Source of the DNA: JAMCXS01 sp964459065
Lineage (GTDB): Bacteria; Acidobacteriota; Terriglobia; UBA7540
Length of the DNA stretch: 10,719 bases
Direction of reading: 5' to 3'
Assembly: GCA_964459065.1 (NCBI GenBank)
Contig: CAYWMN010000122.1
Location: forward strand, 1-10,719
Shown: piece by piece, positions 1 through 6,072 of the stretch
Layout of the letters: each line of letters begins with the position of its first letter
How positions within the stretch are numbered: the first letter of the stretch is position 1
Made by a program: the position numbers and the translations under genes
The notes under the pieces: model-generated
Told to the model about the DNA's origin: nothing
The model's database searches: none
Seen by the model: only the letters and a program-made list of their open reading frames with translations

Positions 1-1645
1 TTCTCATATTCTTGCTAGGCGTCGACACCAAGTTCCCTGCCGGCTTCGACCATTGGAAAGCAATATAATTGCTGGTCAACTCACCCGCATCCGCGGTAAT
101 CAAACCCACCGGCCGATGGAGGTAAAAAGGCAGGCTCGTCCGGAAGTAATAGTAACCGTAAACCGGCACATTCTTTTCCGGGCTCGAGCGAAGGGTTGCC
201 GCAAGGTTGCGGCTGGAGTCAGCAGAAGCATACATCTCAAGAGGATGAAACCAACGCAATAAGATCAGCGGAAAAGTACAGGACACCAGCAAAAATATCA
301 GGAACGTCGGAGCCTTTTCCCGCGCCCGGGCGCAGAGGTCCCGCCCAATCAGTCCTAACGCTCCCAAAAAGATCCCCGTGTAAATGAGCGAGGGCTTCAG
401 CAACGGCACAAGGTTTGGAGGCAATTTCCGGTCAAGCCGCGCGTGCAAAATGGCAAAATGCTCGAACTGGGGCACGATAACCGCCAGCGCTCCCAGCGCA
501 ATCAGCGTTGCGAATCCTGCCGTCAGCCAGTCGGGAGCGCGCCCGGCGCCTTCCGGCTGCTTCCGGCTCCAGAGCATTCCCATCAGGACACTCAGTGGAA
601 TGATCGCCGGGAGGAAGTAGCCTGGAAGTTTTGAACGGGAGATCGAAAAAAAAACAAAGATGACTCCCACCCAGCTTAAGAGAAACAACACCGGAGCAAG
701 TTGCTGTTGACGAAGTTCTCTCCAGCGCTTGATCCGGTGGTAAACCGCAAAGGCCAGGAAGAAGCTCCAGGGCAAAAATCCTGCAAGGTAGATGCCGAGA
801 TAGTAGTAAATAGGCCCGGAACGATGGGAGTGCCCCGTCGCAAAACGCTCCAGGCTCTCCTGCCAGAAGGCATATCCGGGAAAGTCCGGATGGCGAATGG
901 AAACAGCAATAAACCAGGGCAAAGTCACCATCAGAAAGGCCGCCAGTCCGAGCCCCCAATTCATTTCCTTTAGCCGGCGCAGCCTGCCGCTTAAGGCTTG
1001 ATACGCCAAGATCGAAAGCAAGGGAAGAAGGAATCCCACCGGCCCTTTGGTTAAGGTCGCCACACCCATGGCCGCAAAGAACAACACGTCCCACAGCCTG
1101 CGCCGCCTGGCCGAAGTTTCACCCAGCCAATAACAGACCATCGCGGCCGTAACGAAAAATGTGAGCGTCATATCAAAAATGACTTCGCGGGCAAAGATGA
1201 CCACCAGAGGCGAAGTGGCAAAGATAATCCCGGCGTAGAGCCCGGTGCGGTCGTCAAACATTCGGCGCGCCAGAAACCAGACCAGAAGCATGGTTCCCAA
1301 CGCAGCCAGAGCGGATGAAAAGCGCGCACTCGCCTCGGAAAATCCTCCGAGCTTGAAGGAAGCGGCAACCAGCCAAAAATAGACCGGCGGCTTGTCCAGG
1401 TATGCGAAGCCGTCAAAGTGCGGAACAATCCAGTCCCCTTTGACTACCATCTCACGCGCCACTTCCGCGTTTCTACCCTCATCCGGCTCAATCAGGGAAA
1501 GGCGGCCCAGGGCCACGAAGAACAGGCAGGCGGCAACAGCCAGTAAAAGAAGCAAGTGGGTTCGGCGAAACCAGCTCCGGGGAGGGCTCGGGGGATCGAC
1601 TGCTTTCGACAGCGATGAAGATGTTTCAGCGTTCAAAGATGCCAA
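1..1645 (-). CDS. Family 39 (PMT/ArnT-like) membrane glycosyltransferase, partial (C-terminus beyond the left edge)
   Basis: An uninterrupted minus-strand frame of 548 codons runs off the left edge. The family transfers a sugar from a polyprenyl-phosphate donor to protein or lipid A on the outer face of the inner membrane. Visible features: a first membrane helix at about residues 30-47, then the GT-C acidic loop EPDEGRNAE (53-61, with D55/E56), then VKGDWIVPHFDG and YLDKPPVYFW (82-91), all typical of GT39. Many hydrophobic segments follow, including LTKGPVGFLLPLL and SRSKLPGYFLPAIIP. The start is placed at TTG 1645 because an in-frame TGA lies immediately before it and GGAGG (1654-1650) sits 4 bases upstream; TTG 1636 is an alternative. 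The GT2 gene lies 200 bases upstream in the same direction, so the two may be co-transcribed. The acceptor (protein, lipid A or another glycan) cannot be told from sequence. Confidence 0.9.
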   Translation of the reverse strand, partial: MASLNAETSSSLSKAVDPPSPPRSWFRRTHLLLLLAVAACLFFVALGRLSLIEPDEGRNAEVAREMVVKGDWIVPHFDGFAYLDKPPVYFWLVAASFKLGGFSEASARFSSALAALGTMLLVWFLARRMFDDRTGLYAGIIFATSPLVVIFAREVIFDMTLTFFVTAAMVCYWLGETSARRRRLWDVLFFAAMGVATLTKGPVGFLLPLLSILAYQALSGRLRRLKEMNWGLGLAAFLMVTLPWFIAVSIRHPDFPGYAFWQESLERFATGHSHRSGPIYYYLGIYLAGFLPWSFFLAFAVYHRIKRWRELRQQQLAPVLFLLSWVGVIFVFFSISRSKLPGYFLPAIIPLSVLMGMLWSRKQPEGAGRAPDWLTAGFATLIALGALAVIVPQFEHFAILHARLDRKLPPNLVPLLKPSLIYTGIFLGALGLIGRDLCARAREKAPTFLIFLLVSCTFPLILLRWFHPLEMYASADSSRNLAATLRSSPEKNVPVYGYYYFRTSLPFYLHRPVGLITADAGELTSNYIAFQWSKPAGNLVSTPSKNMR

Positions 1646-1845
1646 TCAACCTCCGTCATTCTGGAACCCGCCAGGCGCAGGAAGGAAACGACCACGGCAG
1701 AACTGCTCTATCCCTCATCGACAGGCGCCCGATCCAGGGTCAACGCCGCAGCCGGCAAGTCATTCCTGAAGGCAAAACATCTCCAGGAATTGGCCGCAGC
1801 GGATTCTGAGTCGCAGAGGCTGTTCTCTGCATACTCTTTCGGCAC

Positions 1846-2607
1846 TTATTGCGATGAATGGATCTTCCGGACCTCAGCAGACCCGTTTCCTTCAAAAACT
1901 TCCAACTCCGCAACATACTGGATGTGGTTCTTCTTCATCCAACGCACCGCCCAGACGTCCGCAAGGCCCTTCACCAGCCGGCCCCAGGTTCCGTACTTGC
2001 TTTCTCCGGCCCGCCGCGGATGATGGGCCACGGGAACCTGCGTCACCCGGTAGCCTCGCATCTTGATCAGAGTGGGCAGGAAGCGGTGCATTCCTTTATA
2101 GAGTTCCAGGCTTTCCAGACATTCGCGCCGGTAGGCCTTGAGCGTGCAGCCGGTATCAATCACGTCATCGTCGGTCGCCCAATTACGGAATCCATTCCCG
2201 ATCTTTGAGGATAGGCGCTTCCACCAACTATCTTCGCGCTTGACCCTCACCCCGCAAACCGCATCCCAATCCTTCAGCATTTTCACCAGGCGGGGAATTT
2301 CCATCGGGTCGTTCTGCAAGTCAGCGTCGATGGTAGCAATCATACTGCCCTTCGCTAACCGGAACCCCGCAGCCATCGCTGCCGTTTGACCCAGGTTCTT
2401 GCGAAAGTGAACAATGCGAATACGGGAATCGCGTTGCTGGGCTCCCTTCAGCAATTTCAGCGTGTTGTCACTGCTGCCATCGTCAACAAATAGAATCTCG
2501 ACCCCGATCTCCCACCCGGCAAGGGCCTTCCCGATTTCCTCCACGAGGAGTTGGACGCTTTCCTCCTCATTGTAAACGGGTACGACGATTGAAAGGGTTT
2601 CTGTCAC
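1846..2607 (-). CDS. Family 2 glycosyltransferase, polyprenyl/dolichyl-phosphate mannosyltransferase-like
   Basis: A 253-residue GT-A enzyme expected to transfer a nucleotide-activated sugar to a polyprenyl phosphate at the cytoplasmic face of the membrane. Motifs in order: VVPVYNEEESV (8-18), VDDGSSDNT (41-49), the metal-binding DADLQNDP (94-101), DTGCTLKAYRRE (151-162), HRFLPTL (174-180) and HHPRRAGESKYG (195-206), which is the DPM1/GtrB/ArnC pattern. The two C-terminal membrane helices of GtrB/ArnC-type enzymes are absent, so it resembles soluble DPM1-type proteins. The start is GTG at 2607: an in-frame TAG lies 15 codons upstream with no other start between, and the ribosome site is weak. 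The family-39 transferase downstream is its likely partner, using the lipid-linked sugar it makes. The identity of the sugar is not determinable here. Confidence 0.92.
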   Translation of the reverse strand: MTETLSIVVPVYNEEESVQLLVEEIGKALAGWEIGVEILFVDDGSSDNTLKLLKGAQQRDSRIRIVHFRKNLGQTAAMAAGFRLAKGSMIATIDADLQNDPMEIPRLVKMLKDWDAVCGVRVKREDSWWKRLSSKIGNGFRNWATDDDVIDTGCTLKAYRRECLESLELYKGMHRFLPTLIKMRGYRVTQVPVAHHPRRAGESKYGTWGRLVKGLADVWAVRWMKKNHIQYVAELEVFEGNGSAEVRKIHSSQ

Positions 2608-2739
2608 AGGCTTAATTTCGCGACTCGGAAGATCAACCCGAATTCCGAACTAGGCAAAGGCTCGGGAGCCGGTCCAACCTCCCAAATGGCAGACCGCCTC
2701 GTGAAATTCTAACATGCTCTCGGGGAGCCACCTAAGAAA

Positions 2740-2768
2740 TTGCTCTCCGTGCAACACGTTGGTATGAT
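2740..2768 (+). promoter_or_regulatory. Candidate sigma-70 promoter for the BON lipoprotein
   Basis: TTGCTC (2740-2745) and TATGAT (2763-2768) are separated by 17 bases. Transcription would start near 2775, giving a leader of about 110 bases before the ATG at 2886. The -35 is only a partial match, so this is tentative. Confidence 0.4.
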
Positions 2769-2853
2769 TGGTCTTGACAATACGGACGAATCGGGGCGAA
2801 CCCAGCCCAACGCTGCAACCACGGGATGGGCCTGGGCATCTAAGGTGGAAGGT

Positions 2854-2873
2854 GCCGCCAGCCATGTGGCGGC
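2854..2873 (+). promoter_or_regulatory. GC-rich leader hairpin just before the ribosome binding site
   Basis: GCCGCCA (2854-2860) and TGGCGGC (2867-2873) are perfect reverse complements around a 6-base loop. The stem ends one base before the GGGAGG ribosome site (2875-2880) of the lipoprotein gene. It is too far inside the leader and lacks a T-run, so it is not a terminator. A role in mRNA stability or ribosome access is inferred. Confidence 0.5.
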
Positions 2874-2885
2874 AGGGAGGTCACA

Positions 2886-3923
2886 ATGGTCAGTTCCAGG
2901 TTGAAGCTAGCGGTCTTGGTTCTAGGTCTTGCCGTAACCTTGAGTGGCTGCAACGTTTTCAAGAGCTCAAGCACTCCAAATGACAAAGTCATCGTCGCCG
3001 AAATCCAGTCGAAGTTATATCAAGACCCTGCCCTGAAATCCCACGATATCCATGTCCTATCCCAGAAGGGTGTGGTGGTCCTTACGGGTACCGTGGCAAG
3101 TAACGAAGAAAAAGATTCCATTGGGCAATTCGCCCAGTCGGCTGACGGCGCAAAGCAGGTCATCAACGAATTGAAGGTTTCAACCACGCCAACGCCCGCC
3201 GCGCAGCCGTCCGCCGTTGAACACCACCGGCGCCACCGGGCCTCGGCCGCCCAAAATGAGCCTCCGCCTAAGCCCGTTGCAGAAGAGCCAACGGCTGCAC
3301 CTGAGGCTTCCGCCGAACGAGCCCCCGTGGTCAAGGCGCCGCCTGCAACCAAGCCAAGCGCCCCTCCACCGCCGCCTGAACCTGTCCAGGTAACCTTACC
3401 CGCCGGAACCGTCATTCCCGTCCGGACCGTCGGAAGCATCGATTCCAGCGTCAGCCAGGTAGGCGATACTTTCGAGGCAACTCTGGCATCTCCCATCACG
3501 GAAAACGGCCAGGTGGTTGTTCCCCGTTATGCAAAAGCCCGCCTCAGGCTGGTGGAGGTTCGTAGCGCGGGACACATCCGGGGGCGGTCCGCCGTCGAAC
3601 TGTCTCTGGTAAGCCTCAACGTCGCAGGCCAGAGTTACGAAGTCGATACCAGCGTCTACCAGCAGCAGGCAGCAAGCTCCCGCGGCAAGAGAAGCGCCAA
3701 AGTGATTGGCGGGGCCGCCGGGCTTGGAGCTTTGATTGGTGCCATCGCCGGAGGCGGCAAGGGAGCTGCGATTGGAGCCGCGGTGGGCGCCGGAGGAGGA
3801 ACGGCGGTTCAGGCTGGAACCAAAGCCCGCCAAGTCAAAATCCCTTCAGAAACCCGGCTGGATTTTACCTTGCGCAGGTCTGTTACCGTTACCCTGCCAC
3901 CGGGAACCGGCACGCAGCAGTGA
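2886..3923 (+). CDS. BON-domain lipoprotein with Pro-rich linker and glycine zipper
   Basis: A 345-residue predicted envelope lipoprotein. The ATG follows GGGAGG with a 5-base gap. Residues 1-21 form a signal peptide ending in the lipobox LSGC, with Cys22 as the lipidated residue. Residues about 34-98 match a BON domain (VIVAEIQSKLYQDPALKSHD, GVVVLTGTVAS, GAKQVINELKV), a fold linked to phospholipid or envelope binding as in OsmY. A Pro/Ala/Glu-rich linker (about 100-168) is followed by a beta-rich region (VTLPAGTVIPVRTVGSIDSS onward, 169-258) and a glycine zipper at 274-306 (GGAAGLGALIGAIAGGGKGA) that could insert in or oligomerise at a membrane. The last 30 residues return to the beta pattern. 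The gene is divergent from the glycosyltransferases, which suggests envelope context. Its precise function is unknown. Confidence 0.9.
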   Translation: MVSSRLKLAVLVLGLAVTLSGCNVFKSSSTPNDKVIVAEIQSKLYQDPALKSHDIHVLSQKGVVVLTGTVASNEEKDSIGQFAQSADGAKQVINELKVSTTPTPAAQPSAVEHHRRHRASAAQNEPPPKPVAEEPTAAPEASAERAPVVKAPPATKPSAPPPPPEPVQVTLPAGTVIPVRTVGSIDSSVSQVGDTFEATLASPITENGQVVVPRYAKARLRLVEVRSAGHIRGRSAVELSLVSLNVAGQSYEVDTSVYQQQAASSRGKRSAKVIGGAAGLGALIGAIAGGGKGAAIGAAVGAGGGTAVQAGTKARQVKIPSETRLDFTLRRSVTVTLPPGTGTQQ

Positions 3924-4108
3924 GGCCGCGGCGGTTCCATCATCCTGGTGTAGGGCCAATATCGTTCCAATCGCCCAAGGGTTGCCCAGGGCACGGCGCC
4001 ATCTTCTCCGAAACGCACACAGAAGTTCTCAAGCGTCTCGCGGATGGCAAGGGAAGATCACTTGGAACGAACGCAATCACCTGGCAGCAGGAACTATCAG
4101 GCGGGGAC

Positions 4109-4579
4109 TTAAGATTTCAATTGGGCCATTTCACGTTGAAGGTCCTTGACAAGGTCTTCAAGAATCCGGACTTGTTCAGCCTTCTTGTCCAGCTCAGACT
4201 GAAGTTTCGTAGCTTGCCGGTGCAACCGTTGATTTTCCCGGCGCAGGACATCAAGCCCTTCGCGCGGAAAACCGAAGGCAAACTTGCCGTTCTTCCGCTT
4301 GGGCCCAATCATGTCTGACAGGCTAGTCTTGCCGTCGGCAAGCGGGGAAACCTGCTCCTGAATCTGGCGGATCAGGGCATCGCGGTCGGTGCGCTCCGGC
4401 GAGGGGGGGCAGAGCGGGCGCCAGGCCCACACTCGTGCCAAATCCGGACGGTTTCTTCCCCGCTCCCAATGTTGTACCGCTCCTTTGGTAGCGTTTAAGA
4501 GGCGGGAAAGCCCTTCCTGGCTCACCTGAAGCTTCTCTCTCACTCTACGGACCACTTTCGGTACATTCAGCTCAGTCAT
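4109..4579 (-). CDS. XRE-type helix-turn-helix regulator with C-terminal coiled coil
   Basis: A 156-residue protein. Residues about 9-45 form a Cro/C1-type helix-turn-helix: VRRVREKLQVSQEGLSRLLN, then TKGAVQHWERGRNRPD, similar to the DNA-binding part of MqsA/YgiT-like antitoxins (QxxLSRLL...VxxWERGRxxP). A linker of about 60 residues holds a basic patch (GPKRKNGKFAFG). Residues 109-156 are a strongly charged heptad pattern (LRRENQRLHRQATKLQ... LEDLVKDLQREMAQL), a likely dimerising coiled coil. No metal-binding Cys pairs or enzymatic domain are visible. The ATG at 4579 has only a distant AAAGG upstream. A 21-bp palindrome overlapping a divergent promoter lies 44 bases upstream, so autoregulation and control of the plus-strand transcript are plausible but inferred. 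No toxin gene is adjacent. Confidence 0.85.
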   Translation of the reverse strand: MTELNVPKVVRRVREKLQVSQEGLSRLLNATKGAVQHWERGRNRPDLARVWAWRPLCPPSPERTDRDALIRQIQEQVSPLADGKTSLSDMIGPKRKNGKFAFGFPREGLDVLRRENQRLHRQATKLQSELDKKAEQVRILEDLVKDLQREMAQLKS

Positions 4580-4606
4580 CTATGCATCAAACCTTTCAGA
4601 AAGTTG

Positions 4607-4635
4607 TTGACATTGATACTGTGATAGGCTAGTAT
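4607..4635 (+). promoter_or_regulatory. Strong sigma-70 type promoter, plus strand
   Basis: A perfect TTGACA (4607-4612), a 17-base spacer and TAGTAT (4630-4635). Transcription would start near 4642 and run away from the XRE gene. A reverse-strand TATACT (4636-4631) overlaps the same -10 but has no good -35 at the right distance. Confidence 0.65.
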
Positions 4636-4643
4636 AGCATATC
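4623..4643. promoter_or_regulatory. 21-bp palindromic operator candidate
   Basis: The arms GATAnGCTA (4623-4631) and TAGCnTATC (4635-4643) are perfect inverted repeats at 8 of 9 arm positions, around a 3-base centre. The site covers the -10 of the plus-strand promoter. A further half-site-like AGGCTAG recurs at 4644-4650, 18 bases after the first at 4626-4632. Size and symmetry fit a dimeric XRE-family repressor, and the adjacent XRE gene is the obvious candidate binder (inference). Confidence 0.55.
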
Positions 4644-4837
4644 AGGCTAGGGGCAAGGGGGCGTATTCACTCTCTCCGACCCCGCTTATTGCAGAGTATA
4701 TCACTCATCACATCTCCCTTGATACAACAGAAGGAGGTGCGGGAGCGTTTGTATTTTGTTTTTTACTTCCACTGCCATACATCACACTCACGCCTGAAGC
4801 GTATGGTGCATCGTGAGCGATAACTAAGGTTCTGTCA

Positions 4838-5200
4838 ATGGCCAAACGGACGGGTATCCCTTACGAAATGACGAATCAGTTAATACCTCATCAAGCCATT
4901 AGCTTACTGTACTTTGCAGGCACTTCCGATGTCACTGATCACAGAAATCACCTTCCGAACCACCTCCGGAACCTATCAGCTACCGGTTCAACTCGCCAAT
5001 GCAGCGTCCACCTATGCAATTCGGTCACCTCGGAAATAAGCTTTAGTAAATCCGACACCGATTGGTTGAATGGGTTTCCATTCTTCCTGAATTGTGTAGT
5101 CCCGTTCCGGTCCTGTCCCTTATTTATGAACACATTACGGCCCCCACCCCAATCCCGCCACGCGGCGAGCCTCAAGGAGGACGAACATGGCAAGTCATAA
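4838..5200 (+). CDS. Doubtful 120-residue hypothetical protein
   Basis: An ATG-started frame downstream of the strong 4607-4635 promoter, overlapping the next gene by 14 bases. The upstream AAGG is weak and 9 bases away. The composition is irregular (many His, Asn and Ser, scattered Cys), third-base preference is not gene-like, and no domain or motif is recognisable. Listed only because of its position in the transcript; more likely not translated. Confidence 0.18.
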   Translation: MAKRTGIPYEMTNQLIPHQAISLLYFAGTSDVTDHRNHLPNHLRNLSATGSTRQCSVHLCNSVTSEISFSKSDTDWLNGFPFFLNCVVPFRSCPLFMNTLRPPPQSRHAASLKEDEHGKS

Positions 5201-5603
5201 GGTGAATAGCCGCTCCCGCTTCTCGACAAATTCCAGGCGCCAGCCGGCTTCTGTAACATTTCCCCGACATAACGGAAGCATTTTCCACGAGCCCACGAAA
5301 GCCACCACCCTCTCCTTTTCCACCCAAACAAGCACTGCACCTCAAAGTACATCCTTCACGAGCCCGCGCTGTTCGGAGAAAGGCTGTGTATTCCCGGCGG
5401 CGTCTGCCCGGACCGGAAAGTGTATTTACCATGAGCGGCAAATGGAAGAACCCGTTCCGTTCTGTTCGCAGCAGCCTTCGCAGCTTGTGCTCAACGCCGC
5501 ACTCGCTGTGTCTCCGGATAGCGAGTACGACGCAAGCCAAAAGCGCGACCGGCTTCGCATGGCTAGAGAGTGGGAAGAATTTCAAGGAAGTGGAGGAGCC
5601 TAG
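5187..5603 (+). CDS. Small Cys/His zinc-knuckle-like conserved hypothetical protein
   Basis: A 138-residue protein with an excellent ribosome site, AAGGAGG (5174-5180), 6 bases before the ATG. Residues 1-60 are Ser/Thr/Arg-rich and look disordered. Residues 62-82 hold C-x4-C-x11-C-x2-H (C62, C67, C79, H82) within SEKGCVFPAASARTGKC and IYHERQ, a plausible single zinc-binding knuckle. It is followed by EEPVPFCSQQPSQL and an acidic/basic tail ending in a short helix (SQKRDRLRMAREWEEF). From memory, proteins with a GC-[FY]PA...GKC-x-YH-x-RQ core followed by an S-x-QPS segment occur widely in Acidobacteriota, but I cannot verify this and know of no assigned function. The next gene, 112 bases downstream, encodes a DNA-binding-type protein. 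The Cys/His core suggests nucleic acid or protein binding; this is inference. Confidence 0.75.
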   Translation: MASHKVNSRSRFSTNSRRQPASVTFPRHNGSIFHEPTKATTLSFSTQTSTAPQSTSFTSPRCSEKGCVFPAASARTGKCIYHERQMEEPVPFCSQQPSQLVLNAALAVSPDSEYDASQKRDRLRMAREWEEFQGSGGA

Positions 5604-5715
5604 CCGGGCCTATCCGACGCTCATCCAGCGAACGTCAAACCCTTGGAGGCTAATTCGGCGCGCGAGGCGCGACCACCGGCTATTCGATTCCATTTCCAGG
5701 CGAGGTGCGATTGCT

Positions 5716-5970
5716 ATGAATTTCGCTTCAAACAACTCCAGCTTGAACCACGGCAATTTCCGCACGAACGAGCATCAGCAACTGATTTCTCCTACGCGCG
5801 CGTGGCGCATTCTCTATCTCCGAACCGGCGGACGCGTTTCGCGCTCAACCTTCTACCGCTGGCTCGATAGTGGCCGGGTCTATTCTCTCCGCATAGGAAC
5901 CCGGATGTACATTCCCTGGCAAACCCTTCAGGAAAGCATCGACAAGTGTTTCCACGGAGAACCCTTTTAA
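5716..5970 (+). CDS. Excisionase/MerR-type helix-turn-helix protein
   Basis: An 84-residue protein. After a polar N-terminal tail (1-22), residues about 23-75 match the HTH_17/excisionase pattern: LISPTRAWRILYL (23-35), RVSRSTFYRWLDSGRV (40-55) as the recognition helix and turn, then YSLRIGTRMYIPWQTLQESI (56-75), the wing and closing helix. Between the first helix and the recognition helix there is a short extra loop (RTGGR), where the family usually has GVS directly. The same frame is open back to ATG 5386, but that part overlaps the Cys/His gene in another frame and looks unlike protein. The start at 5716 is chosen because GAGGTG (5702-5707) precedes it. Such proteins act as excisionases, small transcription factors or orphan DNA-binding proteins. 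No integrase or att site is visible, so a prophage role is not supported here. Confidence 0.72.
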   Translation: MNFASNNSSLNHGNFRTNEHQQLISPTRAWRILYLRTGGRVSRSTFYRWLDSGRVYSLRIGTRMYIPWQTLQESIDKCFHGEPF

Positions 5971-6072
5971 GAGAACCCGAGTCGGCTTGCAGAGGATTGC
6001 CAGCCGGCTCAATCAGGGATTGGTTGCAATCGGCGCAAAGCGCGGCCGGCAAGCTTCCCAGGCCCCTAACTG

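Larger units (their letters stand above)
4580..5186. other. Lower-GC regulatory stretch without a solid gene
   Basis: About 600 bases between the XRE gene and the Cys/His protein gene. It holds a strong plus-strand promoter and palindrome near 4607-4643, a near-consensus ribosome site AAGGAGGTG at 4731-4739 followed by a 24-codon TTG-started frame (4749-4823), and interleaved inverted repeats (CCATAC 4775-4780 with GTATGG 4801-4806; CTCACG 4787-4792 with CGTGAG 4812-4817). A weak 120-codon frame occupies 4838-5200. The base composition is visibly more AT-rich than the flanks. No tRNA or transposase remnant was seen. Confidence 0.6.

Noticed and set aside
432..1094. A 220-codon minus-strand frame inside the family-39 gene
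   Set aside because: It is a frame-shifted reading of the membrane transferase. The true frame runs unbroken through this segment and encodes recognisable hydrophobic helices.
1168..1428. An 86-codon minus-strand frame near the N-terminus of the family-39 gene
   Set aside because: Same strand but shifted frame relative to the real EPDEGRNAE-containing reading; no family features.
1646..1845. A possible small gene between the two glycosyltransferases, such as the small membrane protein sometimes found in such operons
   Set aside because: Minus-strand frames here are at most about 45 codons, with no hydrophobic segment and no good ribosome site.
3396..3833. A 145-codon minus-strand frame opposite the lipoprotein
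   Set aside because: Antisense to the beta region and glycine zipper; the Gly/Ser-rich composition reflects the opposite strand.
4978..5000. A GGTTCAACTC segment resembling a tRNA T arm
   Set aside because: No matching acceptor, D or anticodon arms can be placed around it.
4948..5352. A 134-codon minus-strand frame opposite the start of the Cys/His protein
   Set aside because: It covers the strong ribosome site of the plus-strand gene, has no ribosome site of its own worth noting, and its Trp/Arg-rich translation is unlike a real protein.
5971..6072. Short inverted repeats between the convergent HTH and FG-GAP genes (for example GATTG-GTTG-CAATC)
   Set aside because: The stems are only 5 bp and no T-run follows on either strand, so a rho-independent terminator is not supported.
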